This document shows, one piece after another, positions 35,165 to 44,296 of a stretch of DNA of 64,000 nt (its first letter is position 1; each line of letters starts with the position of its first letter). Source of the DNA: Rhizobium sp. Leaf262 (GTDB lineage: Bacteria > Pseudomonadota > Alphaproteobacteria > Rhizobiales > Rhizobiaceae). A program made the position numbers and the translations under genes. The DNA is taken from contig NZ_LMMM01000018.1 in NCBI RefSeq assembly GCF_001422245.1, forward strand, positions 303,202-367,201. Reading direction: 5' to 3'. Below the pieces are notes generated by a model. It was given only the letters and a program-made list of their open reading frames with translations. It did not search any database and was not told the origin of the DNA.

Positions 35165-36111
35165 GCGGCACGCGCCCGCAATCGTGGATCGATCAGCAGA
35201 TAGGCCATATCGACAAGGAAATTCATTGTTATGACAAGCGCGCAGAAGAACAGCACAACCGATTGCATGACGACAATGTCGCGCTGGGTCAGCGCCTGAT
35301 AGGCGAGACGCCCGAGACCGGGCAGGTTGAAGACGTTTTCCACCAGCACCGTGCCTGCGATCAGAAAGGTGAATTGCAGGCCGATCATGGTGACAACGGG
35401 GATCAGCGCATTGGGCAGAACGTGTTTCCACAGCGTCGCCCCCTCACCGATGCCCTTGGCGCGGACTGTGCGGACGAAATCCTCACCCATCACCTCCAGC
35501 ATGGCCGAGCGACAAACCCGCGTCAGCACGCTGGCCTGCGAGAAGGCCAGCGCCACCGCCGGAAGCACCAGCGCCTTCAGTGCTGGGGCAACACCTGCCT
35601 GCCAACCCGGAAAGCCGCCCGCTGGCATCCAGCCGAGCGTGGTGGAGAACAGCAAGATCAGCAGCAGCCCGACCCAAAAACCCGGTACGGCAATGCCCGC
35701 ATGGGCAAACAATCCGCAGAGAAAATCGATGACGCCACCTCTGTATCGCGCCGCGAGGACGCCCAGCGGCAGGGCGATGAGGATGGACAGACCGACGGCG
35801 ATGAGAGCGAGTGGGAGGGTGACGGTGAGCCTGTCGAGGATGAGCCCGGCCACTGGGACGCCGTAGGTGTAGGATTGCCCCAGATCACCCCGCGCGATGG
35901 CCGCGAGCCATTGCAGGTAGCGCAGCACGAGGGGCTGATCGAGACCCATCTGTTTTTGCAGCGCTGCGAGTGTGTCGGCACTGGCCGAGGTGCCGAGCAT
36001 GATGGCAGCAGGGTCGCCGGGTAGCAGGCCCATGACGAAGTAGATGAGGAAGGAGACGGCGAGCAGTGTTATGAGGAGGGTTAGGATGCGTTTGGAGATG
36101 AGGGCTATCAT
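35161..36111 (-). CDS. Peptide-type ABC importer, permease subunit (DppB type), system 2
   Basis: The 316-residue DppB/OppB-type permease has an N-terminal transmembrane segment, FVMGLLPGDPAAIMLG near residues 25-40, and VRTVRAKGIGEGATLWKHVLPNALIP near 215-240. It ends VDMAYLLIDPRLRARAA. It pairs with the DppC-type subunit that overlaps it. A RIME-like repeat lies between it and the binding-protein gene upstream. Confidence 0.92.
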   Translation of the reverse strand: MIALISKRILTLLITLLAVSFLIYFVMGLLPGDPAAIMLGTSASADTLAALQKQMGLDQPLVLRYLQWLAAIARGDLGQSYTYGVPVAGLILDRLTVTLPLALIAVGLSILIALPLGVLAARYRGGVIDFLCGLFAHAGIAVPGFWVGLLLILLFSTTLGWMPAGGFPGWQAGVAPALKALVLPAVALAFSQASVLTRVCRSAMLEVMGEDFVRTVRAKGIGEGATLWKHVLPNALIPVVTMIGLQFTFLIAGTVLVENVFNLPGLGRLAYQALTQRDIVVMQSVVLFFCALVITMNFLVDMAYLLIDPRLRARAA

Positions 36112-36130
36112 GTGGGTGCCCGGTCTCTAG

Positions 36131-36320
36131 GGCGGTGGGTGTGGTTTACCCCCCTCTGTCCTGCCGGACATCTCCCCCTCAGGTGGGGAGATCGGAAAGA
36201 CGCGCCTTCGTCACCCACTCCGCAACGTTCAAGATGGGCGAGAGCGAACCACGAGTCGACCTCCCCCCTTGAGGGGGAGATGTCCGGCAGGACAGAGGGG
36301 GGCAAACCCCACCCACCGCC
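36131..36320. repeat. RIME-like palindromic repeat, copy 2, between binding-protein and permease genes
   Basis: The 190-base element starts GGCGGTGGGTGTGGTTTACC and ends with its inverse (GGCAAACCCCACCCACCGCC). Inner blocks CTGTCCTGCCGGACATCTCC and GGAGATGTCCGGCAGGACAG are perfect inverted copies over 20 bases. It sits in the operon between the system 2 binding-protein gene and its permease. Confidence 0.9.
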
Positions 36321-36340
36321 TTTATACTGCAAACACACCA

Positions 36341-37879
36341 TCACTCTTCCCAATGCACATCCGTCAACACATTCGACGGGATAGGCTCGTTCTCCCACAG
36401 CCCCTGAATCTTCCTGTCCCAAACCCCAAGCTTCGGCATCACGAAGAGAAACAGTGCTGGCACATCTTCCGCCAGAATCTTCTGCGCATCCCGATAAAGC
36501 TGCTCCTGCTGGGCAGGATCGGACGTCAGCTCGACGTTCTTGATGATCTCGTTGAAGGTCGGGTTCTTGTAGTTGAAGTAATAGGGATCGCGCGAAAAGA
36601 TGTCGATATCCATCGGCTCGGCATGGGCGACGATGGTCATTTCGTAATTGGCGCCTTTCAGAACATCCGACACCCATTTGCCGGGAAATTCCGTGGTTTC
36701 GATGTTCATCGTCACGCCGATTTCGGCAAACATGGCTTGCAGGACCTGTGCGCTGCGCTGGGCATAGGCCATTTGCGGGGCCTTGATGGTGAAGGTCAGG
36801 CCGTTGGGATAACCGGCCTCGGCCAGCAACGACTTGGCCTTTTCCGCATCATACGGGAAGACGCCGGTCGTATCGATGTAGCCACGGTCATTCGGCGTGT
36901 AATGACTGCCGATGGCCGTGCCGAAGCCGGACCATGCGCCTTCGATGACGGTTGCGCGGTCGACCGCCATCATCAGCGCCTGACGCACGCGCTTGTCGTT
37001 GAAAGGTTTGACGGCATTGTTCATGCCCGCAACCACCTTCAACTCCGTGTTGCCGATGAAGGTGCCGAGCCGCGCATCGCCATCGAAGGAACCCATCAGT
37101 TCCGGCGCGCCGAATTCTGGGAAGGCATCGACATCGCCGGATTTCAGCGCTGCGGCCTGCGCCTGCGGATCGGGAATGAAGCGGAAGGTTGCCTTGTCGA
37201 GAGCAGCGGTCACGGACCTGTTCCAGTAGTCCATGTTGCGCGACAGCTCGACCTTTTCGCCCTTGGCCCAGTTGACGAATTTGAACGGGCCGGTGCCGAT
37301 GGGTATCGTCTTGTTGGTTTCGGCAGATTTGGTGCCGACCATGACCGAGGCGGGCCAGCCGAGCCAATAGAGCAGGCTGCCGGAGGGCTGCTTCAGTTTC
37401 AGAACAAGCGTCGTCGCATCTGGCGTTTCGATGCTGTCGATGGCCGCAAAGAAGCGTTTCTGCGGATTGATGGATGCGTCGCCACGCGCGCGGTCCAGCG
37501 ATGCCTTGGCGACGGTGGCATCAAAGGCTTCGCCATCGTGGAATTCCACGCCCTGATGCAGCTTGAACGTATAGGTCTTACCGTCTTCGGAAATCTCCCA
37601 GCTATCCGCCAGTTGCGGCTGAATTTTGCCATCCCTGTCGATGGTGACGAGGCCTTCGAAGACATTCTGCCAGGTGACCTGACCGATGAAGACGTTAGCG
37701 CCAGCTGTCGGATCAAGCCCGGCAGGCTCTGTGCCCATGCCGATGGTGATGGAATTTTTTGCCCCTGCAAAAGCCACCGTGGCGGGCAACATAGCTGAAA
37801 GCGTGGTAGCAATGGCAAGGCCCATGGCCAGGCGGCGTGTGAGATTTACCGATTGCAAAAGCATGCTGCGCATCATCAT
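36341..37879 (-). CDS. Peptide-type ABC importer, substrate-binding protein, system 2
   Basis: The 512-residue family 5 solute-binding protein has a signal peptide (about residues 1-39, ending ATVAFAG) and the family pattern ITIGMGTEPAGLDPTAG near residues 44-60. GKTYTFKLHQGVEFHDGEAFDATV lies near 105-128 and PFNDKRVRQALMMAVDRATVIEG near 290-312. Substrates of this family include di- and oligopeptides, nickel and some glycosides, so peptide is only one possibility. A LysR gene precedes it on the same strand by 84 bases. Confidence 0.9.
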   Translation of the reverse strand: MMMRSMLLQSVNLTRRLAMGLAIATTLSAMLPATVAFAGAKNSITIGMGTEPAGLDPTAGANVFIGQVTWQNVFEGLVTIDRDGKIQPQLADSWEISEDGKTYTFKLHQGVEFHDGEAFDATVAKASLDRARGDASINPQKRFFAAIDSIETPDATTLVLKLKQPSGSLLYWLGWPASVMVGTKSAETNKTIPIGTGPFKFVNWAKGEKVELSRNMDYWNRSVTAALDKATFRFIPDPQAQAAALKSGDVDAFPEFGAPELMGSFDGDARLGTFIGNTELKVVAGMNNAVKPFNDKRVRQALMMAVDRATVIEGAWSGFGTAIGSHYTPNDRGYIDTTGVFPYDAEKAKSLLAEAGYPNGLTFTIKAPQMAYAQRSAQVLQAMFAEIGVTMNIETTEFPGKWVSDVLKGANYEMTIVAHAEPMDIDIFSRDPYYFNYKNPTFNEIIKNVELTSDPAQQEQLYRDAQKILAEDVPALFLFVMPKLGVWDRKIQGLWENEPIPSNVLTDVHWEE

Positions 37880-37963
37880 CGTCTCCGGTCGAGTGGCGCA
37901 AACATTTTGTGTTCAGCGCGTTGCGAAAATCGCTACACGACATCAAGGGTAAAAATCAACCGT

Positions 37964-38863
37964 CTATTTCGGCAGATTACCAAGAAAGGTCTCAATGAAA
38001 CTGGCAAGCGTTGCGGCGGCAAAGGACAGTTCACGGTCTGGCGCAACGCAAAGCTCCATGTTTGTACGCACGCCCTTTGCGCCGCTGAGCGGGATTGCGA
38101 CCATCTGGCCAGACTTGATTTCGCGCGCAACCGCAAGGGCTGGCAGGACGGTGGCGGCGGCGCGGTCCAGCACCAGTTCTTTTAGGAGTTCCAGTGAACT
38201 GGCGGTGAAGACCGGATCAAGCGTGATGCCAGAATCTGCAAACAGCGCATCGAAGGCCTGCCGTGCCGCGAAGGTTTTTTCCGGCAGGGCAAGCGGCATA
38301 TTGGCAAGTTCCTTCAGTGAAATCGAAGACTTGGCTGCCAAGGGATGATCTGCGGGAAGGATGACATCATAGCCAATCTCCCGTTTTGCAAGGATTTTGA
38401 CCTCGGAGGTCTTGGGCGCAAACAAGGTGATGGCGATATCCGCCTGTGCGGAAACCAAAGCGTCGATGGCCTGTCGTGCCGAGGTGATATGCACCTCGAA
38501 ACGCAGCTTTGGATAGGCTTGGGCGAATTGCGATAACGCCGGTGCCAGCAGGCTGGCGACGGTGGCGCCATTGGCATAGATCGTGGCACGCCCACGCTCC
38601 AGCCCCTTGAGATCATCGATCAACTGATGAACATGCCCAAGCTCGCGCAGGGTTTTTCCGGCACGTTCCGCCAGAAGCTCTCCCGCTGCGGTCAAGGTCA
38701 CACCGCGGCTGGACCGCTCCACCAGCGGCGTGCCGAAATACTCTTCCAGATTCTCGATCTGGCGGCTGACGGCGGTGGGTGCAACATTGAGATTCTCCGC
38801 CGCCGCCCGCATGGAACTGGTGCGGACAAGCTCATCGAAATACATCAATGCGCGTAGATTCAT
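37964..38863 (-). CDS. LysR-family transcriptional regulator
   Basis: The 299-residue protein has an N-terminal helix-turn-helix (FDELVRTSSMRAAAENLNVAPTAVSRQI, about residues 9-36), a linker helix and a C-terminal effector domain (from about residue 90). It lies upstream of the system 2 binding-protein gene on the same strand, an unusual layout for LysR proteins, which are more often divergent. It probably regulates system 2; its ligand is unknown. Confidence 0.9.
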   Translation of the reverse strand: MNLRALMYFDELVRTSSMRAAAENLNVAPTAVSRQIENLEEYFGTPLVERSSRGVTLTAAGELLAERAGKTLRELGHVHQLIDDLKGLERGRATIYANGATVASLLAPALSQFAQAYPKLRFEVHITSARQAIDALVSAQADIAITLFAPKTSEVKILAKREIGYDVILPADHPLAAKSSISLKELANMPLALPEKTFAARQAFDALFADSGITLDPVFTASSLELLKELVLDRAAATVLPALAVAREIKSGQMVAIPLSGAKGVRTNMELCVAPDRELSFAAATLASFIETFLGNLPK

Positions 38864-38888
38864 GGTGAGTATCCGTTTTCTAGTGAGC

Positions 38889-39002
38889 CGTCATACCGGG
38901 CTAGACCCGGTATCCAGTGCGATCAAGTCCTTGATCGCAGAAGACTCTATTCGTCTTGCAGACGCAAGACGGCTGGCCCCCGGATCAAGTCCGGGGTGAC
39001 GG
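38889..39002. repeat. Palindromic intergenic repeat, second family, diverged copy 5
   Basis: CGTCATACCGGGCTAGACCC at the left and AAGTCCGGGGTGACGG at the right form diverged inverted ends, with inner GTCTTGCAGACGCAAGAC. It separates the last gene of system 1 from the system 2 LysR gene. Confidence 0.7.
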
Positions 39003-39027
39003 AGTGCGAGGTGTAGCTCCCCACGCC

Positions 39028-39777
39028 TCAATCGCGGACAAAACCTTCACTCGCCACCAGCAATTGCCGCGTATAATCCGCCTCGAACTTGCGGCTTTCC
39101 AGCGCCTCCACATCCAGCATTTCCACAACCTTGCCGCTTTTCATCACGGCGAGACGGTCGCACATGTGGCTGATAACGCCGAGGTCGTGGCTGACCATGA
39201 GGAAGGTGAGATTTCGGTCATCCCGAGCCTGTTCCAGCAGGTTGAGGATTTCGGCCTGAATGGAGGCGTCGAGCGCCGATGTCGGTTCGTCCAGCAGCAG
39301 GATTTTCGGCTCCAGAATGAGCGCGCGCGCAATGGCGATGCGCTGGCGCTGGCCGCCGGAAAGCTGGTGCGAATAGCGGAAGCGGAAGCCGGTCCCAAGA
39401 CCAACCTCATCCAGCGCGCGGGTGATGCGGCCTTCCTTGTCGTCCAGCCCATGGATCGTCAGCGGCTCCAGTAGCAGCGCATCCACCGTCTGGCGCGGAT
39501 GCAGCGAACCATAGGGGTCCTGAAACACCATCTGCACATCGCGATAGAAGCTCTTTTCGCGGAACTTGCTCTTATAGGTCCGCCCCTCCACCATGAGGCT
39601 GCCTTCATCGAAATGGTTGAGCCCGGCAATGGCGCGCAAAAGCGTGGATTTGCCCGAACCGGATTCGCCAACGAGGCCGAAGGATTCGCCTTGGGCCACA
39701 TCGATGCTGACACCATCGAGCGCGATATGGCCGTCGAAATCCACGACCATGTCTTTGACGGAAAGAACTGTGGTCAT
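39028..39777 (-). CDS. Peptide-type ABC importer, ATPase subunit (DppF type), system 1
   Basis: The 249-residue ATPase has Walker [10 protein letters not shown] at about residues 39-47, FQDPYGSLHPRQTV near 87-100, signature LSGGQRQR near 141-148 and Walker [15 protein letters not shown] near 160-173. I use the ATG at 39777, which overlaps the stop of the previous ATPase by 4 bases. It ends the system 1 operon and may also serve system 2, which has no ATPase. Confidence 0.92.
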   Translation of the reverse strand: MTTVLSVKDMVVDFDGHIALDGVSIDVAQGESFGLVGESGSGKSTLLRAIAGLNHFDEGSLMVEGRTYKSKFREKSFYRDVQMVFQDPYGSLHPRQTVDALLLEPLTIHGLDDKEGRITRALDEVGLGTGFRFRYSHQLSGGQRQRIAIARALILEPKILLLDEPTSALDASIQAEILNLLEQARDDRNLTFLMVSHDLGVISHMCDRLAVMKSGKVVEMLDVEALESRKFEADYTRQLLVASEGFVRD

Positions 39778-40610
39778 GCGCGCCACTCCGGCTTGCGGTC
39801 CAGAACCGGCAACGGGTGCCTGTTCTCGCCGATCTTCGGCAGGCAGTTGAGCAGCCCGCGCGTATAGGGGTGCTGAGCATTGTCCAGATTGGATGCCTGA
39901 AGTTCTTCCACCACGCGCCCCGCATACATGACGATGACGCGGTCGCAGAAGGACGAGACCAGTCGCAAATCATGCGAGATAAAGATGAGGCCCATGCCGC
40001 GGTCGCGCACCAGCTTGTCGAGAATGCCGAGAACTTCCAGCTGTACGGTCACATCAAGCGCCGATGTCGGCTCGTCGGCAATCAACAATTCCGGCCCGCA
40101 AACCAGCATCATGGCAATCATCACGCGCTGGCCCATGCCGCCTGACACTTCGTGCGGGTAAAGCCCGTAGACGCGTTCCGGCTCTCGAATCTGCACGGCC
40201 TCCAGCATATCGAGTGCCCGCTGTTTGGCTGCCGATGTGCTAATGCGTTCATGCGTTTGCAAGGTTTCCACGATCTGGCGACCGATGGGCATGACCGGGT
40301 TTAGCGAATATTTCGGGTCCTGAAGGATCATGCCGATGCGCTTGCCGCGAATGCTGCGGCGCTGCTTGGCTGAGGCTTTGAGCAGATCGATATCGCCGAA
40401 GCGCAGGGCATCCGCTTCGATTCTCGCGGCAGACGGCGTCAGCCCCATGATCGCGCGGCCCGTCTGGGATTTGCCAGAGCCGGATTCGCCAACGATGCCG
40501 AGACGCTCCTTGCCGAGCGTAAACGACACGCCACGCACCGCTTCCACGAGCCCGGTGCGGGTGGGAAAGGAGACGCGCAGGTTTTCGACGGTCAGAAGCG
40601 GCGCACTCAT
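39774..40610 (-). CDS. Peptide-type ABC importer, ATPase subunit (DppD type), system 1
   Basis: The 278-residue ATPase has Walker [10 protein letters not shown] at about residues 40-48; note Gln where Thr or Ser usually follows the Lys-Ser pair. [16 protein letters not shown] lies near 93-108, the signature is VSGGMGQRV near 153-161, and Walker B is [12 protein letters not shown] near 173-184. The C-terminal [15 protein letters not shown] segment is typical of Opp/Dpp ATPases. The ATG at 40610 overlaps the permease stop by 4 bases; the longer frame is not homologous. Confidence 0.9.
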   Translation of the reverse strand: MSAPLLTVENLRVSFPTRTGLVEAVRGVSFTLGKERLGIVGESGSGKSQTGRAIMGLTPSAARIEADALRFGDIDLLKASAKQRRSIRGKRIGMILQDPKYSLNPVMPIGRQIVETLQTHERISTSAAKQRALDMLEAVQIREPERVYGLYPHEVSGGMGQRVMIAMMLVCGPELLIADEPTSALDVTVQLEVLGILDKLVRDRGMGLIFISHDLRLVSSFCDRVIVMYAGRVVEELQASNLDNAQHPYTRGLLNCLPKIGENRHPLPVLDRKPEWRA

Positions 40611-41539
40611 TGGCCAGCCTCCTTCGGGTCCAGCGCATCGCGCAGACCATCGCCCAGCAGGTTGAAGCCCAGGCTGACGATAAGGATGGCGATGCCGGGC
40701 ATGGCCGCGACCCACCATTGATCGAGAATGAAGCGGCGGCCGGATGCGATCATCGCGCCCCATTCCGGCAGCGGCGGCTGTGCGCCGAGGCCGAGGAAGC
40801 CGAGACCGGCGGCGGTCAGAATGATACCCGCCATATCCAGCGTTACACGCACGATGAGCGAGGACATGCATAGCGGCATGACGTGTTTGAGCACGATGCG
40901 CCACGGCGAAGCACCCATCAATTGCACCGCCGCAATGAAATCGGAATTGCGGAAGGTCATGGTTTCTGCACGCGCAATGCGGGCATAGGGCGGCCATGAG
41001 GTGATGGCGATGGCGAGCACCGCATTCTCGATGCCCGGCCCCAGAGCCGCCACCAGCGCCAGTGCCAGAACGAGCTTCGGAAACGCCAGAAAGATATCGG
41101 TAATGCGCATCAATACGGCATCCACCCAGCCACCGGCGTAACCGGCAACCGTGCCGACGATGAGGCCGACGGGGGCTGCGATGATCGCAACCAGCAGAAC
41201 CACGAACAGCGTCAGCCGCGAACCGTGGATGAGGCGCGAGAGAATATCCCGACCCTGATCATCCGTGCCGAGCAGATAGCCTGCACTACCGGGTGGTAGC
41301 AGGCGGGCATTGCGCAAATCACCCTGCACGGCGGAATGCGGGGCCAGCACATCGGCGAAGATGGCGACCAGCACCAGTGCGAGAATAATGCCGAGCCCGG
41401 CGAGCGCCAGCCGGTTTTCCGAAAAGCGCCGCCAGATGACGTAAGCGCGGCCAAGTCGGGCCTGTCCGCGCGAGGCGGGGCGATCGGAGAGCAGCCACTC
41501 GCGGCTATAGGGTTTCAATGGTGTCGAAGCTGTCGTCAT
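40607..41539 (-). CDS. Peptide-type ABC importer, permease subunit (DppC type), system 1
   Basis: The 310-residue DppC-type permease has the N-terminal transmembrane segment LALAGLGIILALVLVAIFADVLAPH, GTDDQGRDILSRLIHGSRLTL near residues 93-113, and AVQLMGASPWRIVLKHVMPLC near 200-220. It ends [14 protein letters not shown]. It overlaps its neighbours by 4 bases on both sides, as in a tightly coupled operon. Confidence 0.92.
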   Translation of the reverse strand: MTTASTPLKPYSREWLLSDRPASRGQARLGRAYVIWRRFSENRLALAGLGIILALVLVAIFADVLAPHSAVQGDLRNARLLPPGSAGYLLGTDDQGRDILSRLIHGSRLTLFVVLLVAIIAAPVGLIVGTVAGYAGGWVDAVLMRITDIFLAFPKLVLALALVAALGPGIENAVLAIAITSWPPYARIARAETMTFRNSDFIAAVQLMGASPWRIVLKHVMPLCMSSLIVRVTLDMAGIILTAAGLGFLGLGAQPPLPEWGAMIASGRRFILDQWWVAAMPGIAILIVSLGFNLLGDGLRDALDPKEAGQ

Positions 41540-42603
41540 CGGCTGCGCGTCCTCGGATCGAGCGTCCGGTAGAGCAGATCGGACAGGAGATTGATGCTTA
41601 TGAACACAGCGCCAATCACGATGGTGCCGCCGAGAACGGCGTTCATATCCGCATTCTGCAAGGAATTGGTGATGTAAAGCCCAAGCCCCGGCCAGGAGAA
41701 GATGGTTTCCGTTAGAACCGAGCCTTCCAGCAACCCGGCATAGGACAGCACGATGACCGTCAACAGCGGCACGGCGGCATTGCGCAGAGCGTGAAACCAG
41801 ATGATGCGGGTTTCCGACAGGCCCTTGGCACGTGCCGCGACGATGTATTCCTGGGAGAGTTCATTGAGCATGAAGGAGCGCGTCATGCGGCTGATATAGG
41901 CCAACGAAAAATAGCCCAGCAATCCGGCGGGCAGAATGATGTGGCGGAAGAGGTCCCACAGCACGTCCCATTGCCGCTGCCACAATGCATCCAGCAGGAA
42001 AAATCCTGTGGTCGAGGTGAAGGTGAATTCATAGACGATATCCATGCGACCGGGATAAGCGACCCAGTTCAGCTTGGCGTAAAACACCAAGAGCGCCAGA
42101 AGCCCGAGCCAGAAGATCGGCACGGAATAACCGACGAGGCCGATGATGCGCACGATCTGGTCGATGATGCTGCCGCGCTTGACGGCAGCTAACACGCCGA
42201 GCGGAATGCCGAAGACGGCACCAATCAGCGTGCCGAGGGTAGCCAGCTCGATGGTGGCGGGGAAGACCCGGATGATATCGGTCATCACAGGGTTGGTGGT
42301 CAGCACGGATGTGCCGAAATCACCGGATAGAGCCTGCTTGATGTAGAGGAAAAACTGCTGCCAGAGCGGCAGGTTAAGGCCGAGTTCCTCGCGCACACGT
42401 TCCACCACATGGGCAGGCGCACGGTCACCCACGATCGCCAAGGCGGGATCGATGGGGATGACGCGACCGATAAAAAATGTAACTGCCAGCAGCCCCAGGA
42501 ATGTGGTGATGACAGTTATGAGAAAGCCGAAAACGGCGATCAGGCGCTTGTTGGCGCGGCTTTTGCCGCGCCTTGGCCTTGGTACTGTTTCAATGATGGT
42601 CAC
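41536..42603 (-). CDS. Peptide-type ABC importer, permease subunit (DppB type), system 1
   Basis: The 355-residue DppB-type permease has a basic N-terminus of about 20 residues, then VITTFLGLLAVTFFIGRVIPIDPALAIVG, and VAARAKGLSETRIIWFHALRNAAVPLLTV near residues 250-278. It is about 30 residues longer than typical DppB because of the N-terminus and an extra loop near residue 190. It starts 18 bases after the binding-protein gene. Confidence 0.9.
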   Translation of the reverse strand: MTIIETVPRPRRGKSRANKRLIAVFGFLITVITTFLGLLAVTFFIGRVIPIDPALAIVGDRAPAHVVERVREELGLNLPLWQQFFLYIKQALSGDFGTSVLTTNPVMTDIIRVFPATIELATLGTLIGAVFGIPLGVLAAVKRGSIIDQIVRIIGLVGYSVPIFWLGLLALLVFYAKLNWVAYPGRMDIVYEFTFTSTTGFFLLDALWQRQWDVLWDLFRHIILPAGLLGYFSLAYISRMTRSFMLNELSQEYIVAARAKGLSETRIIWFHALRNAAVPLLTVIVLSYAGLLEGSVLTETIFSWPGLGLYITNSLQNADMNAVLGGTIVIGAVFISINLLSDLLYRTLDPRTRSR

Positions 42604-42621
42604 TGGATCAATCCTGCCGGA

Positions 42622-44259
42622 TCATTCCTTGGAGATCGGATAGACATAGTTCGTGTCGAAGCTTGGCCCGAGCTTCAGACCCTTCAGCTTGTTGGAATAT
42701 CCGGCCACTTCGGTTTGCTGGAAGATCACCACAAACGGACCTGTCTCCAGAACCTTCTTCTGAAGATCCTCATAAATCTTGGCGCGCTTGGCACTGTCCT
42801 TCTCAAGAAGCGCCGACTGCGTTTCCTTCGTCAGTTCCGGAACGTCCCAGGCATTGCGCCATGCCAGCGTTTTGTTCTTACCATCATCGGCATTGTCGTA
42901 ATTGATGGTGAAGGTTTCAGCGTTGGAGTTCGGATCGAAATAGTCTGAGCCCCACTGTCCGATGTAAATATCGTGTGTTCGAGCGCGGAACTTGGTCAGT
43001 GTCTGCTTGCCATCACCGGGGATGATTTGCAGTTTGATTCCAGCCTGTGCCAAAGTCTGCTGTACGCTCTCCGCAATGCCAGTAACAGGCTGCGTGTTGC
43101 GCACATCCATGGTTACGGTAAAGCCATCCTTCAGGCCAGCCTTTGCCAGCAATTCCTTGGCCTTGGCAACATCCAGCTTATAAGGGTTTTCATCCAGAGC
43201 GCCCAACTGACCCTTTGGCAGGAATGTCTGGTGAATTTCACCAATGCCCTTGATGATGGTGGCACCAATGCCTTCGTAATCGACAAGGTATTTGAACGCT
43301 TCGATGACTTCCGGCTTTTTCAGGTTCTCATTTTTCTGGTTGAGGCTGAAATAATAGACGGTGCCCTTTGGGGCGGAGGTGATGCTGAAGCCTTCTTTCT
43401 TGGACACGGCTTCCATATCGCCCGGCTCAAGGTTACGGGCCACATCGATATCGCCATTTTCCAGCGCCAGACGCTGGCCAGAGCTTTCCTTCATGTGGCG
43501 ATAGATGACACGCTTCAGTTTTGGCTTTTCGGCATAATAATTCGGGTTGGCTTCCAGAATAACCGCTTCGTTGGCTTTCCAACCAAGAATTTTGTAGGGG
43601 CCGGAACCGGCATAACCTGTCTTCAGGAATTCGTTGCCGAAATCGCTGTCATATTTGTAATCGGCGCTTGGCGTCACCGCCTTGGCCTTTTCCATAACGA
43701 ACTTCTTGTCCACCACGGAGGCAACGGTTGCAGTCAAAACGTTGAGAACGAAGCTGGGCGCATAGGGCTTATCGACCGTCAGCACGAATGTGTTGGCATC
43801 CGTTGCTTTTGCTTTCTCCGTGACGTTGTCACCCTTCAGGCCGAACTGCGTCAGCAGAAATGCGGGAGATTTGTCCAGCTTGACCGCGCGCTCGAAGGAG
43901 AAGGCTACGTCTTCTGCTGTCACTGGATTGCCGGAGGCGAATTTCAGGCCGGGCTTCAGTTTGAATGTGTAGGTCAGGCCATCATCAGATGTCGTCCAGC
44001 TCTCAGCCAGATCGCCCTTGACCTTGGAGGTGTCAGCGATATCGATAGAGACGAGCTTGCTGTAGGTGTTGCCGGTGACTTCAGCTGTCGATAGCTCGAA
44101 TGCCTCGCCCGGATCAAGCGTGATGATGTCATCGATGGCGAAACCTTCGACCAGCGTATCGGCGGGCGTTGCCGCAAAGGCCTGTGGCGCGAGAGAGAGC
44201 ATCGAAAGGGCCACGCTGGTGGCAAGGATGCGGGCGGCTTTATTGAGCGATTTGTTCAT
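42622..44259 (-). CDS. Peptide-type ABC importer, substrate-binding protein, system 1
   Basis: The 545-residue family 5 solute-binding protein has a signal peptide (residues 1-29, ending PQAFA). Family segments are IITLDPGEAFELSTAEVTGNTYS near 45-67 and GLTYTFKLKPGLKFASGNPVTAEDV near 90-115. I use the ATG at 44259 (AGGGGAAGAC upstream); the longer frame adds non-homologous residues. It follows an M19 dipeptidase gene by 37 bases, which makes dipeptides, perhaps with D-residues, the favoured cargo. Confidence 0.92.
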   Translation of the reverse strand: MNKSLNKAARILATSVALSMLSLAPQAFAATPADTLVEGFAIDDIITLDPGEAFELSTAEVTGNTYSKLVSIDIADTSKVKGDLAESWTTSDDGLTYTFKLKPGLKFASGNPVTAEDVAFSFERAVKLDKSPAFLLTQFGLKGDNVTEKAKATDANTFVLTVDKPYAPSFVLNVLTATVASVVDKKFVMEKAKAVTPSADYKYDSDFGNEFLKTGYAGSGPYKILGWKANEAVILEANPNYYAEKPKLKRVIYRHMKESSGQRLALENGDIDVARNLEPGDMEAVSKKEGFSITSAPKGTVYYFSLNQKNENLKKPEVIEAFKYLVDYEGIGATIIKGIGEIHQTFLPKGQLGALDENPYKLDVAKAKELLAKAGLKDGFTVTMDVRNTQPVTGIAESVQQTLAQAGIKLQIIPGDGKQTLTKFRARTHDIYIGQWGSDYFDPNSNAETFTINYDNADDGKNKTLAWRNAWDVPELTKETQSALLEKDSAKRAKIYEDLQKKVLETGPFVVIFQQTEVAGYSNKLKGLKLGPSFDTNYVYPISKE

Positions 44260-44296
44260 CGTCTTCCCCTGTTTGTATCTCGGTTTATACTCGGTC

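Noticed and set aside
36269..37798. Long plus-strand open frame of 509 codons
   Set aside because: It is antisense to a clear family 5 binding-protein gene, shows no domain pattern and starts inside a repeat. High-GC codon bias creates such shadow frames.
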